Part shown: piece by piece, positions 8,480 to 18,900 of the stretch
How the letters are laid out: the number at the start of each line of letters is the position of its first letter
Position numbering within the stretch: the stretch's first letter is position 1
Translations under genes and position numbers: made by a program
The notes under the pieces: generated by a model
What the model was told of the DNA's origin: nothing
What the model saw: only the letters and a program-made list of their open reading frames with translations
Databases searched by the model: none
Source of the DNA: Sipunculus nudus
Taxonomy: Eukaryota; Annelida; Sipuncula; Golfingiida; Sipunculidae
DNA length: 64,000 nt
Direction: 5' to 3'
Assembly (NCBI GenBank): GCA_026874595.1
Contig: CM049308.1
Coordinates: 41,280,527-41,344,526, forward strand

Positions 8480-9570
8480 CTGTGAAAAAAAATATTTGCA
8501 GAAATAAAAAGTTAGCAGTCAGGAAACATATTTTGATGGGATGTGTGATCGTAAGTTCCTCCATTTTGCAAAGGCAGACCAAAGTCATAATTGATTATTA
8601 AACCGTAGCACCACAGGGGTGCATTATACTTGCTGAGAAACTAGTTAAGGGGATAAACTCTTTTAGTTAATATTTATAATGAGTTTCATGAAAATTCATC
8701 AATTTTTTTATAAGTCATCATGATGACTTTTTTTGTTTGTTTTATAGTCTGTCTCAAAACCCTTTTCCGCATGTTTTTTTTTTTTGCAATAGTTATTTAA
8801 GAATATTCTTTCCAATTGCTCTTTGGTTTTAAGTAACTGTAGAGATATTCCACAAATTTTATGTAAAGTAGTTATATATCAAGTAAAAAGTATTTACTAT
8901 GCAACTCTTTTGCATTATTTATGCTGATGGACTGTGGATAGAGTCTTCCTGGCACTGCTGAATAGTGTATACCTCCGTGTTACACTTTCCATGTCTATAG
9001 CTGCATGTTTGTAAGACAAGAGTGACTTTACAATGACGTAACAATGATTAGACATACGTTATATTCAACTGACTAACGTCATCAGTTTGCCCAGCTTGTT
9101 TATTTTCAGAATTCTGGTCATTAAAATGTTGTAAATGCTGTAAACTGTTTTGTCATATTTTTGATTATCTGTCTCTTATAAAATCAAAGTAAGGCAAGGC
9201 ATTATTTGCAACCCTTTGACCAGAAAGGTTTACACTTGCTATATTTGTATGGAAAATTATATCGGAAAAAAACATGGGGACACAGGTACTGGGACATACT
9301 ATATAGTTTTATCAAAATCCATCATATTGTTATGGAGTAGGAAAGTGTATATTTATGACTTGACATATATTTAAAGGGATATTTCAATATTTCAATATTT
9401 AAGATCTAAAATCATTCAGAAACAATGAAGATCAATTACGGTTTCAGTCTGTTCTGATATTCAGACAGAGCCAAAGAATTATTAATGTTCATCAGACGAC
9501 CAAGTATCTAATGGTAATTCAGTATGTTTGTAGAGCCTAAATGTACTCTCAAAAATTAGCTCTAAATTGG
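8480..9570. other. DPH6 intron, nothing recognised
   Basis: AT-rich sequence with homopolymer runs and a local TTTCAATATTTCAATATT direct repeat near 9383. I searched the minus strand by eye for the missing RidA-domain exon and found no convincing candidate. Confidence 0.45.
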
Positions 9571-9605
9571 ATCTGATAAACTTAGGCCAATCTCCTCTAA
9601 CTGAC
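9571..9605 (-). pseudogene. DPH6: possible relic of the upstream DPH6 exon
   Basis: After a good acceptor (TTTTCTTGATTTCAG, ending 9606) the minus strand reads GT then QLEEIGLSLSD. That is the sequence type expected just before the ...VHLYV... strand of the first RidA-like domain, directly upstream of the 8479 exon. The frame then meets TAG at 9564-9562. A VHL in the same frame occurs 15 bases further along than expected. No donor is seen. The match is only 11 residues and could be chance. An alternative frame is open from 9697 to 9482 but has no DPH6-like content. Confidence 0.3.
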
Positions 9606-9657
9606 CTGAAATCAAGAAAATAAAGATAATGGTCATGAAATACCTGTAGCACAAACA

Positions 9658-9713
9658 TCCTCACAGCACTAAGTTTGTGACATGACCACGCACTCACAGA
9701 CCTTGATTCATCT
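9658..9713 (-). repeat. 53-bp minisatellite, unit left of the LTR insertion
   Basis: One unit (AAGTTTGTGACATGACCACG, then CAGACCTTGATTCATCT) that belongs to the array continuing at 10276. It was separated from the rest by the LTR insertion. Strand is given by its resemblance to the main satellite. Confidence 0.75.
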
Positions 9714-10275
9714 TGTTACAGGTGCTCTTTTTATTGTGTGACATGGGTGTAACTTGTGTTGTGGCGCCCTCGCCGGGCAAGAGCAGTAGAGCAGATTCCA
9801 GCGGACGCAGAAGCGTGTGTCAGTTTCTAGGACCTTATCTGACGAATGCGGCAATTATAGATGTTCTAAGACTTTCTCCTGGATTTTATTCATTTGGACT
9901 TCAGTTTTCTTTCTGGATTGTTACAAGAACTTTACACTGGACTGTCATTCTCTGAGAGTATAAATTTAAAGAACTTATCGTTGTGACGGTGTTGGTATCC
10001 AGGTACTGTGCATATTATTTTCTGTGTGATTGTATTGATTTGTTGCTATACCGCTGTGTTACTGTATAATTGTATTGATTTAGTGTATTATATTGTTAGG
10101 GTTCTTTTGAGAATTAATTATAGTTATTTGTTAACAAAAAACAACTGACTTCTTTATTCATTCCCCTAGACATTTTATGCTGCCTAGTGTTACAGAATCT
10201 GATTTTTTTTAATCTCCGTTACAGAATTTGTGTTCATCACGCATACATGATCTGTTTATATTAGGTTCCGTAACA
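9714..10275. mobile_element. solo LTR inserted in the 53-bp minisatellite
   Basis: A 562-bp segment starts TGTTACAGG and ends CCGTAACA (6-bp perfect inverted ends, TG...CA). ATCT flanks it on both sides (9710-9713 and 10276-10279), and removing one ATCT and the insert restores a normal minisatellite unit. A TATAAA is at 9959-9964 on the plus strand, and a minus-strand AATAAA lies near 10151, so orientation is unsettled. No internal retroelement sequence is present, which indicates LTR-LTR recombination. It is unrelated in sequence to the LTR at 421-647. The 80-codon plus-strand frame beginning at 9713 is incidental. Confidence 0.82.
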
Positions 10276-10851
10276 ATCTTCATACTTCTAAGTCTGTAAC
10301 ATGACCACAAACTCACAGACCTTGATTCATCTTCATACTTCTAAGTCTGTGACATGACCATGCACTCACAGACCTTTATTCATCTTCATACACCAAAGTC
10401 TGTGACATGACCATGCACTCACAGACCTTGATTCATCTTCATACTACCAAGTCTGTGACATGACCATGCACTCACAGACCTTGATTCATCTTCATACTTC
10501 TAAGCCTGTGACATGACCACTCATTCACAGACCTTGATTCATCTTCATACTACCATGTCTGTGATATGACCACGCACTCATTGACCTTCATTCATCATCA
10601 TACTACTAAGTCTGTGGCATGACCACGCACTCACAGACCTTGATTTATCTTCATACTACCAAGTCTGTGACATGACCACGCACCCACTGACCTTGATTCA
10701 TCTTCATACTATCAAGTCTGTGACCTGACCACGCACTCACAGACCATGATTCATCTTCACACTTCCAAGTCTGTGACATGACTGCGCACTCATGACCTTG
10801 ATTCATCTTCATACTACTAAGTCTGTGACATGACCACTCATTTACAGACCT
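10276..10851 (-). repeat. 53-bp minisatellite, about 11 units
   Basis: Units start at 10278, 10331, 10384, 10437, 10490, 10543, 10596, 10649, 10702, 10755 and 10807: period 53, the last step 52. The unit is CTTCATACT(A/T)C, then AAGTCTGTGACATGACCAC, then CACAGACCTTGATT. Its reverse complement contains CATGTCACAGACTT and AGTATGAAG, close to CATGGCACAGACTT and AGTATAAAG of the main satellite. It may be a diverged, shortened relative in the same orientation as the adjoining block. It passes into the satellite at GACCTTG|TGACACAC. Confidence 0.88.
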
Positions 10852-11690
10852 TGTGACACACTCCCTTTATACTTGCTTGTGTATTGCTTGGGAAAGTCTG
10901 TGTCATGTTTGTGACAATCTTGTGACAGTGACAATCTTGTGACACACACCCTTTATACTTGCTTGTAAATTTTCATGGGAAAGTCTGTTCCATGTTTATG
11001 ACAATCTTGTGACAGCGACAATCTTATGACACACACCCTTTATAATTGCTGGTAAAATTGCTTAGGAAAGTCTATGCCATGTTTGTGACAATCTTGTGAC
11101 AGTGACAATCTTGTGACACACACCCTTTATACTTGCTTGTAAATTTGCTTAAGAAAGTCTATGGCATGTTTGTGACAATCTTGTGACAGTGACAATCTTG
11201 TGACACACTCCCTTTATGCTTGCTGGTAAATTTGCTCGGGAAAGTCTATGCCATGTTTGTGACAATCTTGTGACAATCTTGTGACACACTCCCTTTATGC
11301 TTGCTGGTAAATTTGCTTGGGAAAGTCTATGCCATGTTTGTGACAATCTTGTGACAGTGACAATCTTGTGACACACACCCTTTATACTTGCTTGTAAATT
11401 TGTTTGGGAAAGTCTATGCCATGTTTGTGACTATCTTGTGACAATCTTGTGACACACTCCCTTTATGCTTGCTGGTAAATTTGCTTGGAAAAGTCTATGC
11501 CATGTTTGTGACAATCTTGTGACAGTGACAATATTGTGACACACACCGTTTATACTTGCTTGTAAATTTGCTTGGGAAAGTCTATGCCATGTTTGTGACA
11601 ATCTTGTGACAGTGACAATCTTGTGACACACGCCCTTTATACATGCTTATAAATTTGCTTAGGGCAGTCTGTGCCATGTTTGTGACATGT
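10852..11690 (-). repeat. main satellite, reverse-orientation block (about 10 monomers)
   Basis: The same monomer as the large array but on the opposite strand. The anchor GAAAGTCT or its variants recur about every 87 bp, with two 81-bp steps, from about 10892 to 11663. Plus-strand words are ACAATCTTGTGACA, CCCTTTATACTTGC and AAATTTGC. Monomers near both ends are the most diverged (for example GTATTGCTTGGG and CTTAGGGCAGTCT). Short minus-strand open frames here are the satellite frame, not genes. Confidence 0.93.
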
Positions 11691-11702
11691 TTGTGACAGT
11701 GA

Positions 11703-14700
11703 CATATGCTTTATTCAGGATAATGGTCACCCTAACCCTTCGGTTATGAAATACACCAGTAAGTGTTTGTCACTATTATAACATGATTTATCTGTAATGT
11801 GGGTTACCCTTACCCTTCAGGCATGAAAAACTCCAGTATGTATTTGTCATTATTAATATGTGCTATACCTGATATACGGGTTACCTTACCCCTTCAGGCA
11901 TAAATAATCTAGTAAGTGTTTGTCACTAATATTAATATATGCTATAGCCAGGATATGGGTTACCTATCCGTTCGGTCATAAAATATTCCAGCAAGTGTTT
12001 GTCCCTTTTAATATTTTGTATATCCGGTATACGGATGACCCTAACCCTTCTGGCTTGAAATCCTCCCGCAAGTTTTTGTCAATATTAATGTTTGGTATAT
12101 CCGAGATACGGGTTACCTTAACCCTTGGTGTATGAAATACTCCAGTAAGTGTTTGTCACTCTTAATATATACTATATCTGTGATACAGGTTACCCTAACC
12201 CTTCAGGCATGGAAAACTCCAGTAAGTGATTCTCACTATTAATATTAATATTTGTATATCCATGATACGGGTTACCGTAAGCCTTCGGACATGAAATACT
12301 CCAATAATTGTTTGTCACTATTAATATGTGCTGAATCTGGGATACGGGTTACCCTAACCCTACCTACAGAAAATACTCCAGTTAGTGTTTGTCACTGTTA
12401 AAATGTGCTATATCCGGTATACAGGTTACCCTAACCCTTTGGGCATGAAATACTCCAGAAAGTGTTTGTTACTTTGAATATTTGGTAAATCTTGGGTACG
12501 GGTTACCCTTCAGGTATGAAAAACTCCAGTATGTATTTGTCACTATTAATATGTGCTATATCCGGTATACGGGTTACCCTAACCCTTCGGGCATAAAATA
12601 ACCAGTAAGTGTTAGTCACTAGTAAATATATCGTAAATGCAAGATACGGGTCACCGTAAATCTTTGGTCATGAAAACTCCAGATTTTGTTTTTCACTATT
12701 AATATGCGCTAAATCTGGGATCCGAGATACCCTAACCCGATGGGCATGAAATCTGTCGTGTTTGTCACTATTAATATAAGGTATATCCAAAAACGGGTTA
12801 CCCTAACCCTTCGGGCATGAAATACTCCAGTAAGTGTTTGTGTTTGTCACTCCTAATATATACTTTATCTGTGATAGGGGTTACATAACCCTTCAGGCAT
12901 GTAAAACTCCAGTGTTTCTCACTATAAATATTAATATTCGTATATCCAGGATACCGGTTACCGTAAGCCTTCGGACATGAAATACTCAAGTAATTGTTTT
13001 TCACTATTAATATGTGCTAAATCTGGGATACGGGTTACCCTAACCCTACCTACAGGAAATACTCCAGTTAGTGTTTGTCACTAATATTAATATATGCTAT
13101 AGCCAGGATATGGGTTACCTATCTGTTGGTCATAAAATATTTCAGTAAGTATTTGTCCCTTTTCATATTTGATATATCCCGTATACGGATTACCCTAACC
13201 CTTCGGGCATGAAATCCTCCCGTAAGTTTTTGTCAATATTAATGTTTAGTATATTCGAGATACGGGTTACCCTAGCCCTTCGGGCATGAAATACTCCAGT
13301 AAGTGTTTGTCACTCTTAATATATACTATATCTCTGATACGGGTTACCCTAACCCTTCATGCATGGAAATCTCCAGTAAGTGTTTCTAACTATTAATATT
13401 AATTTTCGTATATCCAGGATACGGGTTACCGTAAGCCTTAGGACATGAAATACTTCAGTAAGTGTTTGTTACTTTGAATATTTGGTATATCTGGGATACG
13501 GGTTACCCTTCAGGTATGAAAAACTCCAGTATGTATTTGTCACTATTAATATGTGCTATATCTGGTATACGGGTTACCCTAACCGTTCGGGCATAAAATA
13601 ACCAGTAAGTGTTAGTCACTAATAAATATATCGTAAATGCAAGATACGGGTTACCATAAATCTTTGGACATGAAAACTCCAGATTTTGTTTGTCACTATT
13701 AATATGCGCTAAATCTGGGATACGAGATACCCTAACCCGATGGGCATGAAATCTGTCGTGTTTGTCATATTAATATAAGGTCTATCCAAAAACGGGTTAC
13801 CCTAACCATTCGGGCATGAAATACTCCAGTAAGTGTTTGTCACTCTTAATATATACTATATATGTGATAGGGTTTACCCTAACCCTTCAGGCATGTAAAA
13901 CTCCAGTAAATGTTTCTCACTATTAATATTAATATTCGTATATCCAGGATACCGGTTACCGTAAGCCTTCGGACATGAAATACTCCAGTAATTGTTTGTC
14001 ACTATTAATTTGTGCTAAATCTGGGATACGGGTTACCCTAACCCTACCTACAGGAAATACTCCAGTTAGTGTTTGTCACTAATATTAATATATGCTATAG
14101 CCAGGATATGGGTTACCTATCTGTTTGGTCATAAAATATTTCAGTATTTGTCCCTTTTCATATTTGGTATATCCCGTATACGGATTACCCTAACCCTCGG
14201 GCATGAAATCCTCCCGTAAGTTTTTGTCAATATTAATGTTTGGTATATTCGAGATGGGGGGTACCCTAACCCTTCGGGCATGAAATACTCCAGTTAGTGT
14301 TTGTCACTCTTAATATATACTATATCTCTGATACGGGTTACCCTAACCCTTCAGGCATGGAAAACTCCAGTAAGCGTTTCTCACTATTAATATTAATTTT
14401 CGTATATCCAGGATACGCGTTACCGTAAACCTTCGGACATGCATACTTCAGTAATTGTTTGTCACTATTAATATGTGCTAAATCTGGGATACGGGTTACC
14501 CTTACCCTACCTACAGGAAATACTCCAGTTAGTGTTTGTCACTGTTAAAATGTGCTATATCCGGTATACAGGTTACCCTAACCCTTTGGGCATGAAATAC
14601 TCCAGTAAGTGTTTGTTACTTTGAATATTTGGTATATCTGGGATACGGCCGGGTTATCCTTCAGGTATGAAAAAATCCAGTATGTATTTGTTACTATTAA

Positions 14701-15390
14701 TATGTGTTATATCTGGTATACGGGTTACCCTAACCCTTCGGGCATGAAATAACCAGTAAGTGTAAGTCACTAATAAATATATCGTAAATGCAAGATACGG
14801 GTTACCGTAAATCTTTGGACATGAAAACTCCAGATTTTGTTTGTCACTATTAACATGTGCTTAATCTGGGATACGAGATACCCTAACCAGATGGGCATGA
14901 AATCTGTCGCGTTTGTAACTATTAATATAAGGTATATCCAAAAACGGGTTACCCTAACCCTTCGGGCATGAAATACTCCAGTAAGTGTTAGTAACTATAT
15001 AAACCTTTCAGTCATGAAATGCATTATGTATTTATATATAGTATCTCCGTGATAGAGGCTACCCTATAAAATATGGTATATCCTGGATAGGAATGACCCC
15101 AAGCCTTCGGACATGAAGTATAAATATTCAAGTAAGTATTTGTCACTATTCAGTTAATATGTGCTATATCTGGGATACAAATACCCTTACCGTAGGGGCA
15201 TGAAAAACTATGGTAAGTCTTTGTCACTATTAATATTTGTTATATCAAAGATACAGGTTACCCTAACCCTTCAGGCATGAATCACTCCAGTAAGTGTTTG
15301 TCACTCTTAATATATGCTATATATGTGATACGGGTTACCCTAACCCTTCGGGCATGAAAACTCCAGTAAGTGTTCGTCACTATTAATACG
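11703..15390 (+). repeat. 77-bp satellite with telomere-like core
   Basis: About 47 imperfect units of ~77 bp. The unit reads GTTTGTCACTATTAATAT, GCTATATCTGGGATAC, GGGTTACCCTAACCCTTC, GGGCATGAAATACTCC, AGTAAGT. The core GGGTTA-CCC-TAACCC is a 6-bp inverted repeat around three bases and contains 1.5 copies of CCCTAA. A higher-order pattern exists: a marked unit (ACCAGTAAGTGTTAGTCAC or a near copy) recurs at 12601, 13601 and 14752. Units drift toward the right end (from about 14990). No gene is seen. Confidence 0.93.
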
Positions 15391-15393
15391 TCA

Positions 15394-15620
15394 CCGCCAT
15401 AGCACAGACTGTCCCAAGCAAATTATAAGGAGAGCGTATTTAGGGTGTGTCATAAGATTGTCACTGTCACAAACATGTCGCAAACATGGCACAGACTTTC
15501 ACAAGCAAATTTACAAGCAAGTATAAAGGGTGTGTGTCACAAGTTGGTCACTGTCACAAGATTGTCACAAACATGGCATAGACTTTCCAAAGCAAATTAC
15601 AAGCAAGTATAAACGGTGTG
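15394..15620 (+). repeat. diverged edge monomers of the main satellite
   Basis: The first monomers are irregular: CACAGACTGTCCCAAGCAAA with AGCGTATTTAGGGTGTGTCA, a CATGTCGCAAACATGG insertion, and CACAAGTTGGTCACTG. Regular monomers begin near 15620. Diverged units at an array edge are expected where exchange is rare. Confidence 0.75.
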
Positions 15621-15964
15621 TGTCACAAGATTGTCACTGTCACAAGATTATCAAACATGGCATAGACTTTCCCAAGCAAATTTACCAGCAAGCATAAAGG
15701 GAGTGTGTCATAAGATTGTCACAAGATTGTCAAAAACATGGCATAGACTTTCCCAAGCAAATTTACCAGCAAGCATAAAGGGAGTGTGTCACAAGATTGT
15801 CACAAGATTGTCACAAACATGGCATAGACTTTCCCAAGCAAATTTACAAGCAAGTATAAAGGGTGTGTGTCACAAGATTGTCACTGTCACAAGATTGTCA
15901 CAAACATGGCATAGACTTTCCCAAGCAAATTTACCAGCAAGCATAAAGGGAGTGTGTCACAAGA

Positions 15965-18900
15965 TTGTCACAAACATGGCATAGAATTTCCCAATCAAAT
16001 TCACAAGCAAGTATAAAGGGTGTGTGTCACAAGATTGTCACTGTCACAAGATTGTCACAAACATGGCATAGAATTTCCCAATCAAATTCACAAGCAAGTA
16101 TAAAGGGTGTGTGTCACAAGATTGTCACTGTCACAAGATTGTCACAAACATGTCATAGACTTTCCCAAGCAAATTTACCAGCAAGCATAAAGGGTGTGTG
16201 TCACAAGATTTTCACAAAATTGTCACAAACATGGCATAGAATTTCCAAAGCAAATTTACAAGTAAGTATAAAGGGTGTGTGTCACAAGATTGTCACTGTC
16301 ACAAGATTGTCACAAACATGGCATAGACTTTCCCAAGCAAATTTACCAGCAAGCATAAACGGAGTGTGTAACAAGATTGTCACAAAATTGTCACAAACAT
16401 GGCACAGACTTTCCCAAGCAAATTTACAAGCAAGTATAAAGGGTGTGTGTCACAAGATTGTCACAAACGTGGCATAGACTTCCCCAAGCAAATTTACAAG
16501 CAAGTATAAAGGGTGTGTGTCACAAGATTGTCACTGTCACAAGATTGTCACAAACATGGCATAGACTTTCCCAAGCAAATTTACCAGAAAGCATAAAGGG
16601 AGTGTGTCACAAGATTGTCACAAACATGGCATAGAATTTCCCAATCAAATTCACAAGCAAGTATAAAGGGTGTGTGTCACAAGATTTTCACTGTCACAAG
16701 ATTGTCACAAACATGGCATAGACTTTCCTAAGCAATTTTACAAGCAATTATAAAGGGTGTGTGTCACAAGATTGTCACTGTCACAAGATTGTCACAAACA
16801 TGGCATAGACTTTCCCAAGCAAATTTACCAGCAAGCATAAAGGGAGTGTGTCACAAGATTGTCACAAGATTGTCACAAACATGGCATAGAATTTCCCAAT
16901 CAAATTCACAAGCAAGTATAAAGGGTGTGTGTCACAAGATTGTCACTGTCACAAGATTGTCACAAACGTGGCATAGACTTTCCAAGCAAATTTACAAGCA
17001 AGTATAAAGGGTGTGTGTCACAAGATTGTCACTGTCACAAGATTGTCACAAACATGGCATAGACTTTCCTAAGCAAATTTTCCAGGAAGCATAGTGGGAG
17101 TGTGTCACATGAATGTCACAAGATTGTCACAAACATGGCACAGACTTTCCCAAACAAATTTACAAGCAAGTATAAAGGGTGTGTGTCACAAGATTGTCAC
17201 AAACGTGGCATAGACTTTCCCAAGCAAATTTACCAGCAAGTATAAAGGGTGTGTGTCACAAGATTGTCACTGTCACAAGATTGTCACAAACATGGCATAG
17301 ACTTTCCCAAGCAAATTTACCAGAAAGCATAGTGGGAGTGTGTCACATGATTGTCACAAGATTGTCACAAACATGGCACAGACTTTCCCAAACAAATTTC
17401 CAAGCAAGTATAAAGGGTGTGTGTCACAAGATTGTCACTGTCACAAGATTGTCACAAACATTGCACAGACTTTCCTAAGCACATTTACAAGCATGTATAA
17501 AGGGTGTGTGTCACAAGATTGTCACTGTCACAAGATTGTCACAAACATGGCATAGACTTTCCTAAGCAATTTTACAAGCAATTATAAAGGGTGTGTGTCA
17601 CAAGATTGTCACTGTCACAAGATTGTCACAAACATGGCACAGACTTTCCCATGAAAATTTACAAGCAAGTATAAAGGGTGTGTGTCACAAGATTGTCACT
17701 GTCACAAGATTGTCACAAACATGGCATAGACTTTCCCAATCAAATATACAAGCAAGTATAAAGGGTGTGTGTCACAAGATTGTCACTGTCACAAGATTGT
17801 CACAAACATGGCATAGACTTTCCCAAGCAAATTTACCAGCAAGCATAAAGGGAGTGTGTCACAAGATTGTCACAAAATTGTCACAAACATGGCATAGAAT
17901 TTCCCAAGCAAATTTACAAGCAAGTATAAAGGATGTGTGTCACAAGATTGTCACAAACGTGGCATAGACTTTTCCAAGCAAATTTACAAGCAAGTATAAA
18001 GGGTGTGTGTCACAAGATTGTCACAAACATGGCATAGAATTTCCGAAGCAAATTTACAAGCAAGTATAAAGGATGTGTGTCACAAGATTGTCACAAAATT
18101 GTCACAAACATGGCATAGAATTTCCCAAGCAAATTTACAAGGAAGTATAAAGGGTGTGTGTCACAAGATTGTCACAAAATTGTCACAAACATGGCATAGA
18201 ATTTCCCAAGCAAATTTACAAGCAAGTATAAAGGGAGTGTGTCACAAGATTGTCACAAACATGGCATAGAATTTCCCAAGCAAATTTACAAGTAAGTATA
18301 AAGGGTGTGTGTCACAAGATTGTCACAAACGTGGCATAGACTTTTCCAAGCAAATTTACAAGCAAGTATAAAGGGTGTGTGTCACAAGATTGTCACAAAC
18401 ATGGCATAGAATTTCCCAAGCAAATTTACAAGCAAGTATAAAGGGTGTGTGTCACAAGATTGTCACTGTCACAAGATTGTCACAAACATGGCATAGACTT
18501 TCCCAATCAAATTTACAAACAAGTATAAAGGGTGTGTGTCACAAGATTGTCACTGTCACAAGATTGTCACAAACATGGCATAGACTTTCCCAAGCAAATT
18601 TACCAGCAAGCATAAAGGGAGTGTGTCACAAGATTGTCACAAACATGGCATAGAATTTCCCAAGCAAATTTACAAGTAAGTATAAAGGGTGTGTGTCACA
18701 AGATTTTCACTGTCACAAGATTGTCACAAACATGGCATAGACTTTCCCAATCAAATTTACAAACAAGTATAAAGGGTGTGTGTCACAAGATTGTCACTGT
18801 CACAAGATTGTCACAAACATGGCATAGACTTTCCCAAGCAAATTTACCAGCAAGCATTAAGGGAGTGTGTCACAAGATTGTCACAAACATGGCATAGAAT

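Noticed and set aside
9482-9697. 71-codon minus-strand frame as a gene
   Set aside because: No recognisable motif, and it starts inside the 53-bp minisatellite. Another frame after the same acceptor gives the DPH6-like residues.
9713-9955. 80-codon plus-strand frame as a gene
   Set aside because: It lies almost entirely inside the solo LTR and has no domain.
11703-15390. True telomere or chromosome end
   Set aside because: Each 77-bp unit has only 1.5 CCCTAA copies, there is no continuous hexamer run, and satellite continues on both sides.
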